The notes below the pieces were generated by a model that had not been told where the DNA came from, searched no databases, and saw only the letters and a program-made list of their open reading frames with translations. A DNA stretch of 64,000 bases from Jeotgalicoccus sp. (lineage in GTDB: Bacteria > Bacillota > Bacilli > Staphylococcales > Salinicoccaceae). Below are positions 32,531 to 41,131 of this stretch, piece by piece. A program made the position numbers and the translations under genes. The stretch lies in the NCBI GenBank assembly GCA_003513765.1, contig DONT01000006.1:112333-176332 (forward strand). The letters run 5' to 3'. Numbering within the stretch: position 1 is the first letter of the stretch; each line of letters starts with the position of its first letter.

Positions 32531-33538
32531 GTGGGTTTGAAAAAACATATATTATTAATCGGTATTTTATCGTTTTTATTATTACTCAGTGCATGCAGCA
32601 ATGAAGATGAAAGTATCACGCTGCAGCTTGGCCATGCATTATCACCTGAGACAAATCAGGCGATTAAAATTGATGAGATGGCTGAAGCTGTCGAAAAACA
32701 AACCGATGGCAGAGTGAAATTTGAAATTTACCCGAACTCACAGCTCGGCAGTGAAACTGAAATGCTGCAGCAGGTTGATGTCGGTGCAATGCACGGACTT
32801 GCAGTGATGGTCGGTTCGATGCAGACGATGGATATGAGGCTCGCGATTGAAGACCTGCCTTATATGTGGCCGGACGAACATGCGGCACGTGATGCATATG
32901 ATGGTGAATTTGGAGATTACATAGCAGATATTGCAGGGGAGTACGGCATGCACACGGCGGGATATTTGGAATGGGGCTTCCGTCACGTGACGAATAATGA
33001 AGGGCCGGTCGTGGAACCGGAAGATTTACAGGGGATGAATATCAGGGTTGCTGAAACTGCACTTCGTGTCGATACGTTTGAACAGGTCGGTGCACTGCCT
33101 ACAGTCATGGCGTTCAGTGAAGTGTATGGCGCACTGCAGCAGGGCGCGCTCGATGCACAGGAAAACCCGCTCGCGAACATCGTTGCACCGCGTTTTAATG
33201 AAGTGCAGGATTATTTATCATTGACCGGACATTTTTATAACACTGTAATGGTTGTCTTCGACGGTGAAACTTGGGAGAAAATCAATCCCGAGGATCAGCA
33301 GATAATTACCGATGAAATCGATAAAATTTCTAAAGAAATTCAGGATGCAAACGATGATACAGAATCGGAGCATATAAAATACCTTACTGAGAACGGTATG
33401 GAAGTTAACGATGATGTGAATAAAGAAGCATTCAGAGAAGCGATGCTGCCTGTTTACGAGCAGTGGGAAGAGGACGTGTTCGGTGAAGAAATGATGAATA
33501 TGTACCGCAGGAATTCCGGATGGGAGGATGATGAGTAA
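32531..33538 (+). CDS. TRAP transporter substrate-binding protein, DctP family
   Basis: The 335-residue lipoprotein has a signal ending LLLLSACSNE, followed by the DctP fold. LQLGHALSPETNQAI, GRVKFEIYPNSQLGSETEMLQQ and LQGMNIRVAET-(arginine that usually salt-bridges the substrate carboxylate) are all visible. GTG 32531 has AAGGGGAG 5 bases upstream. It begins the operon for a TRAP system followed by cupin and hydratase genes. The ligand is probably a carboxylate or keto acid. TRAP systems are uncommon in staphylococcal genomes and normally use a sodium gradient. Confidence 0.92.
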   Translation: MGLKKHILLIGILSFLLLLSACSNEDESITLQLGHALSPETNQAIKIDEMAEAVEKQTDGRVKFEIYPNSQLGSETEMLQQVDVGAMHGLAVMVGSMQTMDMRLAIEDLPYMWPDEHAARDAYDGEFGDYIADIAGEYGMHTAGYLEWGFRHVTNNEGPVVEPEDLQGMNIRVAETALRVDTFEQVGALPTVMAFSEVYGALQQGALDAQENPLANIVAPRFNEVQDYLSLTGHFYNTVMVVFDGETWEKINPEDQQIITDEIDKISKEIQDANDDTESEHIKYLTENGMEVNDDVNKEAFREAMLPVYEQWEEDVFGEEMMNMYRRNSGWEDDE

Positions 33539-34001
33539 TATGACGAAAGCATTAGTAAAGGTTTTATATATTGCGTGTGCAGTTGTTATTGCTCTGCTCA
33601 CATTAATTGTTCTGACGCAGGTCATATCGAGATTTTTTGATTATTCAATGCCAGGGACTGAAGAGCTTTCCCGTTTGTTAGTTGTCTGGATGACGTTCCT
33701 CGGAATGAGCGTTGCTGTTTATGAACGGGGACACCTCGCGGTTAACTTTTTTGTTAAACGTGCGAGTGATAAGGTGCGTCCTTATTTATACTTAATGGTC
33801 AATATGCTGCTCGGACTGTTTTTCCTGGTCCTGACAGTATACGGTTTTGTATTCTCTTATCAGTCGCTTGATTTTACATCGTCGACGCTGCAATTGCCGA
33901 TGACTGTATTTTATCTCGCGATACCGGTCAGCAGTTTACTATCGCTTTACTTCTTAATATTAAATGCCTGGAAACCTCAAGAAGAAAGTGAGGCGGTTTA
34001 A
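33531..34001 (+). CDS. TRAP transporter small permease, DctQ family
   Basis: About 156 residues with four membrane segments; SMPGTEELSRLLVVWMTFLGMSVAVYERGHLAV in outline is the DctQ signature with the conserved E-x-x-R and H. Start codons at 33528, 33531 and 33540 are all in frame and overlap the end of dctP. GGGAGG at 33522-33527 is closest to 33531. It forms the membrane complex with DctM. Confidence 0.9.
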   Translation: MSNMTKALVKVLYIACAVVIALLTLIVLTQVISRFFDYSMPGTEELSRLLVVWMTFLGMSVAVYERGHLAVNFFVKRASDKVRPYLYLMVNMLLGLFFLVLTVYGFVFSYQSLDFTSSTLQLPMTVFYLAIPVSSLLSLYFLILNAWKPQEESEAV

Positions 34002-35284
34002 TGTTCGCAATCAGTATGCTTATATTATTCTTTCTGCTCCTGTTCTTAGGAATGCCAATCGCATTTGTTATCGGGATTGTCGGACTTGTCATGCTGCTCG
34101 CTGGCGGCGTGCCGCTCGAAATTATTATTCAGCGGAGCTTTGCCGGTGTTAATAACTTTTCATATTTAGCGATTCCGTTATTTATACTGGCAGGGGACAT
34201 TATGGGAAAAGGCGGCCTCACGAAACGCTTAATGGCATTTGCGAATGCTTTCGTCGGCAAGCTGTCAGGCGGGACGGCAATTACGACTGTTGTGACCTCA
34301 GCGCTGTTCGGAGCGGTTTCGGGCTCCACAGTCGCAACGACTTACGCAGTTGGTTCCGTACTGGTGCCGAGATTGAAAGAAGAGAAATACTCTAATTCGT
34401 TTATCGCGAGCATTATTGGACCAGCGGGGGTACTTGGGCTGATTATCCCGCCGAGTATTACGATGGTTATTTTAGGTATTACAGCAAATATTTCAATCGG
34501 CGATCTATTCTTCGCGGGTATTATACCGGGGGTGCTGCTGGCGCTCGCACTATGTATTTACGTCTGGTATATGAGTAAGAAAAAAGGATTCGGTGATATA
34601 CGGACAGAAAAAATTACAGGGAAAGAATTATGGAAAGTTACGAAATCCGCATTCTTCCCGCTTTTAACACCGATATTTATTTTAGGCAGCATCTTTTCAG
34701 GATATGCAACAGCAACTGAAGCGGCTGTAATCGCAGTGGTGTATGGCTTTATTTTATCGCTGTTTTACAGAGAACTGAACTGGGCTAAAGTTAAAGATAT
34801 TATGTCAGGTTCTGCGGTAACATCTGCAACGATTCTAATTATTATTTCGATGGCGAACGTCTTTACATACGTACTGACTGTGAATCATATTCCCGATGCA
34901 GTATCAGGATTCTTCCTGAACTTCGCGGATTCACCGCTTGTATTCCTATTAGCCGTATCTCTGATACTATTAGTATTAGGAATGCTGACAGAGGTGACAT
35001 CACTGATTGTTCTGTTAACACCGATCTTTATGCCAATTGCGATGGAATTCGGTATTGATCCGATTCACTTCGGCATGGTTATGATTATGAACTTTGCACT
35101 AGCGAACATTACACCGCCGGTTGGACTGTCATTGATTGCCGGGGCATCTGTAACCGATAAAAAGATGGGAATCGAAGAAACACTCCCGTACATCCTGCAC
35201 GTGTTATTTATTGTAGCGATTATGGTGGTACTGATTATATTCGTGCCGTCAATCTCAACATTCCTGCCAAACTTACTTAAATAA
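34001..35284 (+). CDS. TRAP transporter large permease, DctM family
   Basis: The 427-residue protein has about 12 membrane helices and DctM features: FLGMPIAFVIGIVGL, IPLFILAGDIMGKGGLTKRLM, GAVSGSTVATTYAVG and GVLGLIIPPSITMVILG. Its ATG shares one base with the dctQ stop (TAATG), so it is coupled. It performs sodium-driven uptake of the ligand delivered by the binding protein. Terminal NITPPVGLSLI near residue 365 is also typical. Confidence 0.93.
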   Translation: MFAISMLILFFLLLFLGMPIAFVIGIVGLVMLLAGGVPLEIIIQRSFAGVNNFSYLAIPLFILAGDIMGKGGLTKRLMAFANAFVGKLSGGTAITTVVTSALFGAVSGSTVATTYAVGSVLVPRLKEEKYSNSFIASIIGPAGVLGLIIPPSITMVILGITANISIGDLFFAGIIPGVLLALALCIYVWYMSKKKGFGDIRTEKITGKELWKVTKSAFFPLLTPIFILGSIFSGYATATEAAVIAVVYGFILSLFYRELNWAKVKDIMSGSAVTSATILIIISMANVFTYVLTVNHIPDAVSGFFLNFADSPLVFLLAVSLILLVLGMLTEVTSLIVLLTPIFMPIAMEFGIDPIHFGMVMIMNFALANITPPVGLSLIAGASVTDKKMGIEETLPYILHVLFIVAIMVVLIIFVPSISTFLPNLLK

Positions 35285-35297
35285 AGGAGCGGATTAA

Positions 35298-35633
35298 ATG
35301 ATTATCAATCCACAAGAGACTATTGAATTAAAAAACAGATTTGACGGCAGGGGCAGCATTTTTTCGACATCTTATATTAAAGAAGGGGATTTTGAAGGTA
35401 TTCGCAAAGTGCTGGAAATTGAACTTGAACCGCATGCATCAATCGGTTATCACCAGCATATAGATGAGGGCGAAATCTATCATATAATAGAAGGAAAAGG
35501 TGAATTCCAGGATTCGGATGGTACATTTAAATCTGTAACGAAAGGTGATTGCTGCATCATTACTTCAGGTCAGTCGCACGGTTTAGTAAACACTGAAGAT
35601 ACACCGCTTAAAATAGTCGCAATTATATTTTAG
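35298..35633 (+). CDS. Small cupin-domain protein
   Basis: 111 residues with the cupin metal motif ASIGYHQHIDEGEIYHIIEGKG (histidines and glutamate of motif 1) and GDCCIITSGQSHGLVN (motif 2). Single-domain cupins include isomerases, lyases and sugar- or acid-binding sensors. It follows dctM by 13 bases, with AAAGGAG upstream, so it belongs to the TRAP operon and may act on or sense the imported acid. Confidence 0.85.
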   Translation: MIINPQETIELKNRFDGRGSIFSTSYIKEGDFEGIRKVLEIELEPHASIGYHQHIDEGEIYHIIEGKGEFQDSDGTFKSVTKGDCCIITSGQSHGLVNTEDTPLKIVAIIF

Positions 35634-35688
35634 AATTGAGTGAATATTATGATATATTTATTGTATTGTAATATTCAGGAGGGGTAGC

Positions 35689-36429
35689 ATGAATGATGCA
35701 CAGAAATTATATGATGCAAGATTAAAAAGAACTAATTTAAGGCCGGGACAGGATATCACAACTGATACTGTTGAAGCGGCATATGAAATTCAAGATGATA
35801 TTTTAAATATGCAGAATGAATCTGCAGCAGGCTATAAAATCAGTATGACGAGTCCTGAGACTCAAAGACTGTTTGACAGCAGTGAACCGGTCTTTGGTCC
35901 ATTTACTGAAAGCCAGATTATTTCTGAAATGAGTTTAGCAGATTATAATATTCCTTTGGCAGAGCTCGAGCTTGTGTTTTATGTGAATGAAACGCTGAGT
36001 TTAGAAGATGACGCTGAAAATATATTATCGAAATGTACAGTGGCACCGGCACTTGAACTGCCGGACGGCAGATATGATGACTGGTTTCCGAATATTTCAA
36101 AATACGAAGTCGTTGCAGACTGTGCCGTTGCCGGTGCAATTGTTATCGGGGAAGCTAAATCAGCGAGCTATGATGAGCTAGATAATATTACTGGAACACT
36201 TAATTTCAATGGTGAAGAACTTAAAAGCGGACAGTCGGGCGAAGTGATGGGACATCCTGTAAACGCAATGAAATGGCTGATTGAAAAACTGGGCAGCCAG
36301 GGCAAACAGCTTGAAGCGGGACAATTCGTTTCGTCAGGTACATTCATTCTGCCGGTGAAACTGGAAGTTGGAAAGTATGAAGGTATTTTTGAAGGATTCG
36401 GCAGTGTTGAAATAGAAATAAAAAAATAA
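35689..36429 (+). CDS. 2-oxopent-4-enoate hydratase / FAH-fold hydratase-decarboxylase family protein
   Basis: The 246-residue protein resembles MhpD/DmpE/DmpH: AAYEIQDDIL, AAGYKISMTSPETQ, PLAELELVFYV with the metal-binding glutamates, TVAPALELPDGRY and LEAGQFVSSGTF. The family hydrates or decarboxylates 2-oxo-4-enoic acids. AGGAGGGG precedes the ATG. It ends the TRAP-cupin operon, suggesting that the transporter brings in a 2-oxo acid or a precursor. The canonical aromatic meta-cleavage genes are absent, so the native substrate is open. Confidence 0.82.
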   Translation: MNDAQKLYDARLKRTNLRPGQDITTDTVEAAYEIQDDILNMQNESAAGYKISMTSPETQRLFDSSEPVFGPFTESQIISEMSLADYNIPLAELELVFYVNETLSLEDDAENILSKCTVAPALELPDGRYDDWFPNISKYEVVADCAVAGAIVIGEAKSASYDELDNITGTLNFNGEELKSGQSGEVMGHPVNAMKWLIEKLGSQGKQLEAGQFVSSGTFILPVKLEVGKYEGIFEGFGSVEIEIKK

Positions 36430-36456
36430 GCTTCCCTTTGGGGAGCTTATTTTTGA
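36430..36456. terminator. Bidirectional terminator between hydratase and pdxS
   Basis: AAGCTTCCC-TTT-GGGGAGCTT followed by ATTTTT. Confidence 0.85.
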
Positions 36457-36466
36457 CCGATTCACG

Positions 36467-37321
36467 TTACCAGCCGCGTTCTGCCATGCGCTCTTCAAGT
36501 GATAGACCGTGAACATCAAGGCCTCTCATCGCACTGCCGAGTTCCTTAGATAGTTCACCGATTAATTTATAATCTGTATAGTTTTCTGTTGCTTTAACGA
36601 TTGCTTTTGCGAATTTTTCAGGGTTTTCCGATTTGAAAATACCTGAGCCGACGAAGACGCCGTCTGCACCGAGTTCCATCATTAATGCTGCATCCTGAGG
36701 TGTTGCAACGCCGCCTGCTGCGAAATTCGTTACAGGCAGTTTGCCTTCTGCTTTAATCTGTTTAAGAACATCGTACGGAGCGCCTAAATCTTTCGCTGCA
36801 GTCATTAATTCATCATCACTCATCACGCTGATTTGTTTGACCTGCTGATTGACTAAACGGATGTGACGGACTGCTTCAACGATATTTCCTGTACCAGGTT
36901 CGCCTTTTGTACGCAGCATTGATGCACCTTCACCGATACGTCTTGCAGCTTCCCCTAAATCTTTACAGCCGCAGACGAAGGGTGCTTTGTAGTCATCTTT
37001 TTTAAGATGGTATTCTTCATCAGCCGGTGTCAGCACTTCCGACTCATCTATGTAGTCGACACCCATTGATTCCAAGACGCGCGCTTCAACGATGTGTCCG
37101 ATACGGCATTTCGCCATAACCGGTATTGATACTGCATTAATTACTTCTTCAATAATTGTCGGATCACACGCACGGGCTACGCCGCCTTCTGCACGAATGT
37201 CCGATGGTACACGTTCCAAGGCCATTACTGCAACTGCCCCTGCTGCCTCCGCGATTTTTGCTTGCTCCGCGTTAACAACGTCCATTATGACGCCGCCTTT
37301 TAATTCTTCTGCCAATCCCAT
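36467..37321 (-). CDS. pdxS: Pyridoxal 5'-phosphate synthase, PdxS subunit
   Basis: The 284-residue barrel is unmistakable: KGGVIMDVVNAEQAKIAE, ALERVPSDIRAEGG, PVMAKCRIGHIVEA with the first active-site lysine (K71), RTKGEPGTGN with the second lysine, and AAGGVATPQDAALMMELGADG in outline. PdxS builds PLP from ribose 5-phosphate, glyceraldehyde 3-phosphate and ammonia. Compared with the usual 294-295 residues it lacks about ten N-terminal residues, but AGGAAGAGGGA sits correctly before ATG 37321. The ammonia-supplying partner pdxT, normally the next gene, is not here; the operon ends after pdxS. Confidence 0.97.
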   Translation of the reverse strand: MGLAEELKGGVIMDVVNAEQAKIAEAAGAVAVMALERVPSDIRAEGGVARACDPTIIEEVINAVSIPVMAKCRIGHIVEARVLESMGVDYIDESEVLTPADEEYHLKKDDYKAPFVCGCKDLGEAARRIGEGASMLRTKGEPGTGNIVEAVRHIRLVNQQVKQISVMSDDELMTAAKDLGAPYDVLKQIKAEGKLPVTNFAAGGVATPQDAALMMELGADGVFVGSGIFKSENPEKFAKAIVKATENYTDYKLIGELSKELGSAMRGLDVHGLSLEERMAERGW

Positions 37322-37346
37322 ATTTATCCCTCTTCCTTCTTAATTT

Positions 37347-37375
37347 AATATCAGTTTAAAATATAATGTGATATT
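37347..37375. promoter_or_regulatory. Inverted repeat in the pdxS-pdxR divergent promoter
   Basis: AATATCA and TGATATT flank a 15-base spacer that contains TATAAT (37362-37367), a likely -10 box for pdxR. The symmetry makes it a candidate PdxR operator. Confidence 0.55.
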
Positions 37376-37415
37376 CTATAAGTGTCAGAATACATAAAAA
37401 ATTAGGGGTCAGATT

Positions 37416-38780
37416 ATGTTTATCAATCTCGATAAAGAAAACACTATACCGTTATATGAACAGCTGTACCAGGATATTAAGAAGAAAATTTTAAGTAATC
37501 ATCTTGCAGGTGACGTAAAATTACCGAGTAAACGTCAGTTAAGTGAGGACTTGTCAGTGAGCATGACGACGATTGAACACGCGTATAATCTGCTGATTGA
37601 TGAGAACATGATTTATACGAAAGAGAAGAGCGGACATTATGTTGTGCCCACAGAAACCCTTCACACACAGGATAAAAAGCTCACTGCCATCAGAATTCCA
37701 AAAAGACAGGCATCGGTTCTGCCCCTTGGAAAAGTGGATACGTCCATCGTTCAGAACGATGTGATCAAACAGCTGAGTACTGCGGTGTTTTCAGATCCGT
37801 CACTCTTGAACAGCGGAAACAGAAGCGGGGAAACTGTCTTAAAAAAAGCAATACGTGAATACTTATATGTAAACAGAGGTGTGCAGTGCCAGGCGGAACA
37901 GATTTTTATCGGACCGTCAACGGAACATCTGCTGGAGCAGGTTTTTTATTTGCTGGATTATCCGAAAGTGACACTGGAGGACCCAGGCTATCCGACAGTG
38001 AAGAATGTGCTGGAAAGACTTAGGATTCCATACGATACGGCGCCGGTTGAAGAAGACGGAATTGATATTGAGATGGTGAAGCATCTGAATAACAAGCTGA
38101 CACATATCACACCGTCGCATCAGTTTCCGAGCGGAGCAGTGATGTCATTAAATAAACGGATTCGTCTTTTGAATGCGGTGAGTGAACGGGACAGCTATTT
38201 AATAGAAGATGATTACGACAGTGAATTTCGTTATACAGGACGGCCGCTGTCGTCGCTGCAGGGACTGGATCAGAACGACCGGACAATATATATGAACACA
38301 TTTTCGAAGTCTATTTACCCGTCGCTAAGAATTGCGGTAATGATACTGCCTCCGGAACTCGCGGAGAAATATTATGAAAGCGGACTGTCCTGCAACGTTT
38401 CAAGGCAGATGCAGTATATCGTTGCGAGATTTATCAGCGAAGGTTATTTAGTCAGACATGTAAACAGAGTCCGGAAATTTTACGGCGAAAAGATGAAGGA
38501 TGCGGTGGCGGGATTGAGGTCGCGTTATCCTGAAGTTGAAATCAGCGGTGAACATACCGGCATGCACTTTATTTTGCGGCTGCCAGGTGCGGATTTGCGG
38601 CGAGCCGCGGAAAAACACAAGATTATTTGTATGTCGGCGTATTCTTCCGCTGAAGATTTCAATGACACGGTGCTGGTCGGAATAGGCGGTAAGAGTGCAG
38701 AGGAGATAGTTGAGATACTGGATGAATTTTTGGGGGGAAGTTTAAAGCTGGCAGCTGGGGCGAGCCCGGGATTCATATGA
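37416..38780 (+). CDS. pdxR: MocR/GntR-type regulator of vitamin B6 synthesis (PdxR-like)
   Basis: The 454-residue protein has an N-terminal GntR winged helix (IPLYEQLYQDIKKKILSNHL, LPSKRQLSEDLSVSMTTIEHAY; residues 10-70). A class I aminotransferase-like domain binds PLP as effector, with LEDPGYPTV, IEDDYDSEFRY and the lysine in NTFSKSIYPSLRIAVMI. Divergence from pdxS is the standard arrangement for PdxR, which activates PLP synthesis when PLP is scarce. The last codons (GASPGFI-stop) come from the first unit of repeat array C, so the C-terminus has probably been rewritten by the repeat. Confidence 0.9.
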   Translation: MFINLDKENTIPLYEQLYQDIKKKILSNHLAGDVKLPSKRQLSEDLSVSMTTIEHAYNLLIDENMIYTKEKSGHYVVPTETLHTQDKKLTAIRIPKRQASVLPLGKVDTSIVQNDVIKQLSTAVFSDPSLLNSGNRSGETVLKKAIREYLYVNRGVQCQAEQIFIGPSTEHLLEQVFYLLDYPKVTLEDPGYPTVKNVLERLRIPYDTAPVEEDGIDIEMVKHLNNKLTHITPSHQFPSGAVMSLNKRIRLLNAVSERDSYLIEDDYDSEFRYTGRPLSSLQGLDQNDRTIYMNTFSKSIYPSLRIAVMILPPELAEKYYESGLSCNVSRQMQYIVARFISEGYLVRHVNRVRKFYGEKMKDAVAGLRSRYPEVEISGEHTGMHFILRLPGADLRRAAEKHKIICMSAYSSAEDFNDTVLVGIGGKSAEEIVEILDEFLGGSLKLAAGASPGFI

Positions 38781-38845
38781 GACGCTGTCATGCGAGTCCG
38801 GCCAACCCCGGATTCATATGAAACGCTGTGATGCGAACCTGGCAT
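38751..38845. repeat. Array C: two 41-bp units plus a partial third, overlapping the end of pdxR
   Basis: GATTCATATGA occurs at 38770 and 38811, 41 bases apart; units start at 38751, 38792 and 38833. CCGG-CCAACC-CCGG forms a short hairpin. Aligned to the reverse complement of array D, 24 of 41 positions agree without gaps, so the two are distant relatives. The array lies between pdxR and the convergent dehydrogenase gene. Confidence 0.85.
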
Positions 38846-38868
38846 CAGAAAGCCGCTCTTTTTCACAG

Positions 38869-38899
38869 AAAAAAGCACAGAAATATTAATTTCCGTGCC
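38869..38899 (-). terminator. Terminator of the SDR gene
   Basis: On the minus strand GCACGGAAAT-TAAT-ATTTCTGTGC is followed by TTTTTTC. Confidence 0.75.
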
Positions 38900-38915
38900 G
38901 CTGACTTTCTTATTG

Positions 38916-39680
38916 TTACATTGAAGTGTAACCGCCGTCTACGTTTAGTACGGTTCCTGTCACATATGACGACAAGTCTGATGCGAGCCATGCGTTTGCC
39001 TGTGCAACTTCTGATGATTCAGCAAAACGCTGGAGCATACTTAATTGTTTAGCGTAATCATCAGGATTGAATCCGAATTGCTCCAGTGCCCCGCGCAGCA
39101 TCGGTGTATCGATCGCACCTGGTGCCACTGAGTTGATGCGGATTCCTTTAGGTGAATAGTCCATTGCAGCACTCTTCGTTGCACCGATAACTGCGTGTTT
39201 AGCTGCAACGTATGCAGGGTTTGCCGGCTGCGGACGGATACCGCTGACTGATGACGTATTGATGATTGAGCCTTTTGTACCATCTTTTTCCATTTGCTGC
39301 AGTTCATATTTCATTGATAAAATGACACCGCGCAGGTCGACTGCCATTAATTTATCGTAATAGTCCATATCGATATCTGCAAGAGGTTTGTCATCCGGAG
39401 TAATTGCTGCGTTGTTTACTGCAACGTCGAGTTTGCCGTATGTGTCTACTGTGAACTGAACCATGTTTTTAACTTGTTCTTCGTTCGATACATCCACTTT
39501 AACGAATGATGCTTCGCCGCCGTCTGCTTTAATGCTCTCGACAACTTTATTACCTTCTTCTTCGTTATAGTCTGCAACGACAACTTTCGCGCCGAGTTCT
39601 GCGAACAGTTCTGCTGTCGATTTACCCATACCCATTGCTGCACCTGTGATGATTGCTACTTTACCGTCTAAAGTTAACAT
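38916..39680 (-). CDS. Short-chain dehydrogenase/reductase
   Basis: The 254-residue classical SDR has TGAAMGMGKSTA (cofactor glycines), VADYNEEEG (acidic residue, favouring NAD), NNAA, catalytic serine in NTSSVSG and YVAAKHA with the YxxxK pair, then VAPGAIDTPM. Substrate is not defined; glucose dehydrogenases and 3-oxoacyl reductases are similar. AGGAGG lies upstream of ATG 39680. It is a single gene convergent with pdxR. Confidence 0.92.
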   Translation of the reverse strand: MLTLDGKVAIITGAAMGMGKSTAELFAELGAKVVVADYNEEEGNKVVESIKADGGEASFVKVDVSNEEQVKNMVQFTVDTYGKLDVAVNNAAITPDDKPLADIDMDYYDKLMAVDLRGVILSMKYELQQMEKDGTKGSIINTSSVSGIRPQPANPAYVAAKHAVIGATKSAAMDYSPKGIRINSVAPGAIDTPMLRGALEQFGFNPDDYAKQLSMLQRFAESSEVAQANAWLASDLSSYVTGTVLNVDGGYTSM

Positions 39681-39793
39681 CTGATTCCTCCTAGTAATAT
39701 TCTATCTATATTAATTATATCGGTATATTCAGATAATTTCACCGGTTAAGGGCTATAAATAATAAAAATTGTTCAACTTTTTACAAACAAGAC

Positions 39794-39828
39794 AAAAACA
39801 GACCCCGGCATCATACCGGGGCCTGCCT
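39794..39828 (-). terminator. Terminator of ilvE
   Basis: On the minus strand CCCCGG-TATGATG-CCGGGG with extended arms is followed by TCTGTTTTTG. Confidence 0.8.
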
Positions 39829-39836
39829 GATTTATC

Positions 39837-40916
39837 CTATTTAACCGTCGATGTCACCTGATATACCCAGCCGTATTTATCTTCAAGACTACATGTCTGG
39901 ATACCTGTCAGGTTATCGTACAGTTTCTGTGTCACTTCGCCGATCTCATTGCCGTTAATTCTGTAATCCGTGCCGTGAATATTCATAATGCCGACCGGAG
40001 AGATTACAGCAGCAGTGCCTGCACCGAACACCTCAGTGACAGAGCCATCTTTGATTCCTTCTTCTATATCTTTAATATGAATGCGTTCTTCGTTCACTTT
40101 ATAGCCTAGGCCCCTCGCGAGTTCAATGAGAGACTTTCTCGTAATACCGGGTAAAATCGAACCGTTTAATTCAGGTGTCAGCAACTCTCCGTTTCTTACG
40201 AAGAAAATATTCATGCTGCCGACTTCTTCCACATATTCCTGATGCACACCGTCAAGCCATAATACCTGCTCGTAGCCGAGGTCAGCCGCTTTTTGCTGAG
40301 CGTGAAGGCTGGCAGCGTAGTTACCGCCGAATTTCACTTCACCGACACCGCCACGTACTGCACGCACGTAGCTGTCTTCAACGAAAATACTTGTCGGATT
40401 AAGCTGCGCGCCGTAATATCCCGCCACCGGTGACAGTACAATCAGCATCTTATAATTTTTAGCCGGACGTACACCGAGATAAGGTTCGTTGGCGAATACA
40501 AACGGGCGTACATATAAAGCCTGGCCTTCGCCACCCGGTACCCAATCTTGTTCCAGTTTCAGAAGTTCGGTTAAGGCAAGGAGTGCAAATTCTTCATCGA
40601 TTCTCGGCATCGACAGACGTTCAAGCGAACGGTTTAAACGTTTAAAGTTTTCATCCGGTCTGAATAACGTAACATCGCCGTCAACGTTATATGCTTTCAT
40701 GCCTTCGAAGACAGTCTGTCCGTAATGAAGCGCCTGTGCACTTGGTGATACTTCGATAGGCGCATACGGAATAATAGACGCATCATGCCAGCCGAGTTCG
40801 GCTGAATAGTCCATTGAAAACATATGGTCTGTAAAGTAACTCCCGAAAGGAATACCCGCCACTTCAGGTTTTTCTTTTAATGTACGTGCTTTAGTTATTT
40901 GAAGTTGCTGTGTCAT
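39837..40916 (-). CDS. ilvE: Branched-chain amino acid aminotransferase
   Basis: The 359-residue class IV enzyme shows ALHYGQTVFEGMKAY, FRPDENFKRLNRS, the PLP lysine in GEVKFGGNYAAS, EVGSMNIFFV and FGAGTAAVISPVG, all typical of BCAT type II. It interconverts valine, leucine and isoleucine with their keto acids in the cytoplasm, for synthesis and for precursors of branched fatty acids. GGGGG precedes ATG 40916. No T-box or convincing CodY box was found in the 215-base upstream gap. Confidence 0.94.
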   Translation of the reverse strand: MTQQLQITKARTLKEKPEVAGIPFGSYFTDHMFSMDYSAELGWHDASIIPYAPIEVSPSAQALHYGQTVFEGMKAYNVDGDVTLFRPDENFKRLNRSLERLSMPRIDEEFALLALTELLKLEQDWVPGGEGQALYVRPFVFANEPYLGVRPAKNYKMLIVLSPVAGYYGAQLNPTSIFVEDSYVRAVRGGVGEVKFGGNYAASLHAQQKAADLGYEQVLWLDGVHQEYVEEVGSMNIFFVRNGELLTPELNGSILPGITRKSLIELARGLGYKVNEERIHIKDIEEGIKDGSVTEVFGAGTAAVISPVGIMNIHGTDYRINGNEIGEVTQKLYDNLTGIQTCSLEDKYGWVYQVTSTVK

Positions 40917-41131
40917 ATATTGGGTCCCCCTATATTGTCTCTATCAAATTTGAAAATTGTTATCATTGTATCAGCTCAGAAATAAAAAGGCAATATATTA
41001 TCAGATAATTTAGAATTAATTTTAAATTTATAATTCATACTAAAGTAATATGTTATTTTTAACAGATAACATGTAGAATGAATATATATATGAAAAAATT
41101 ATTTTATCAGCAGAAGATAGGAGAATTTGTA

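Noticed and set aside
40917..41131. T-box or CodY box upstream of ilvE
   Set aside because: No T-box core sequence is present, and the best CodY-like stretch (around AATTTTCAAATTTG) misses too many consensus positions.
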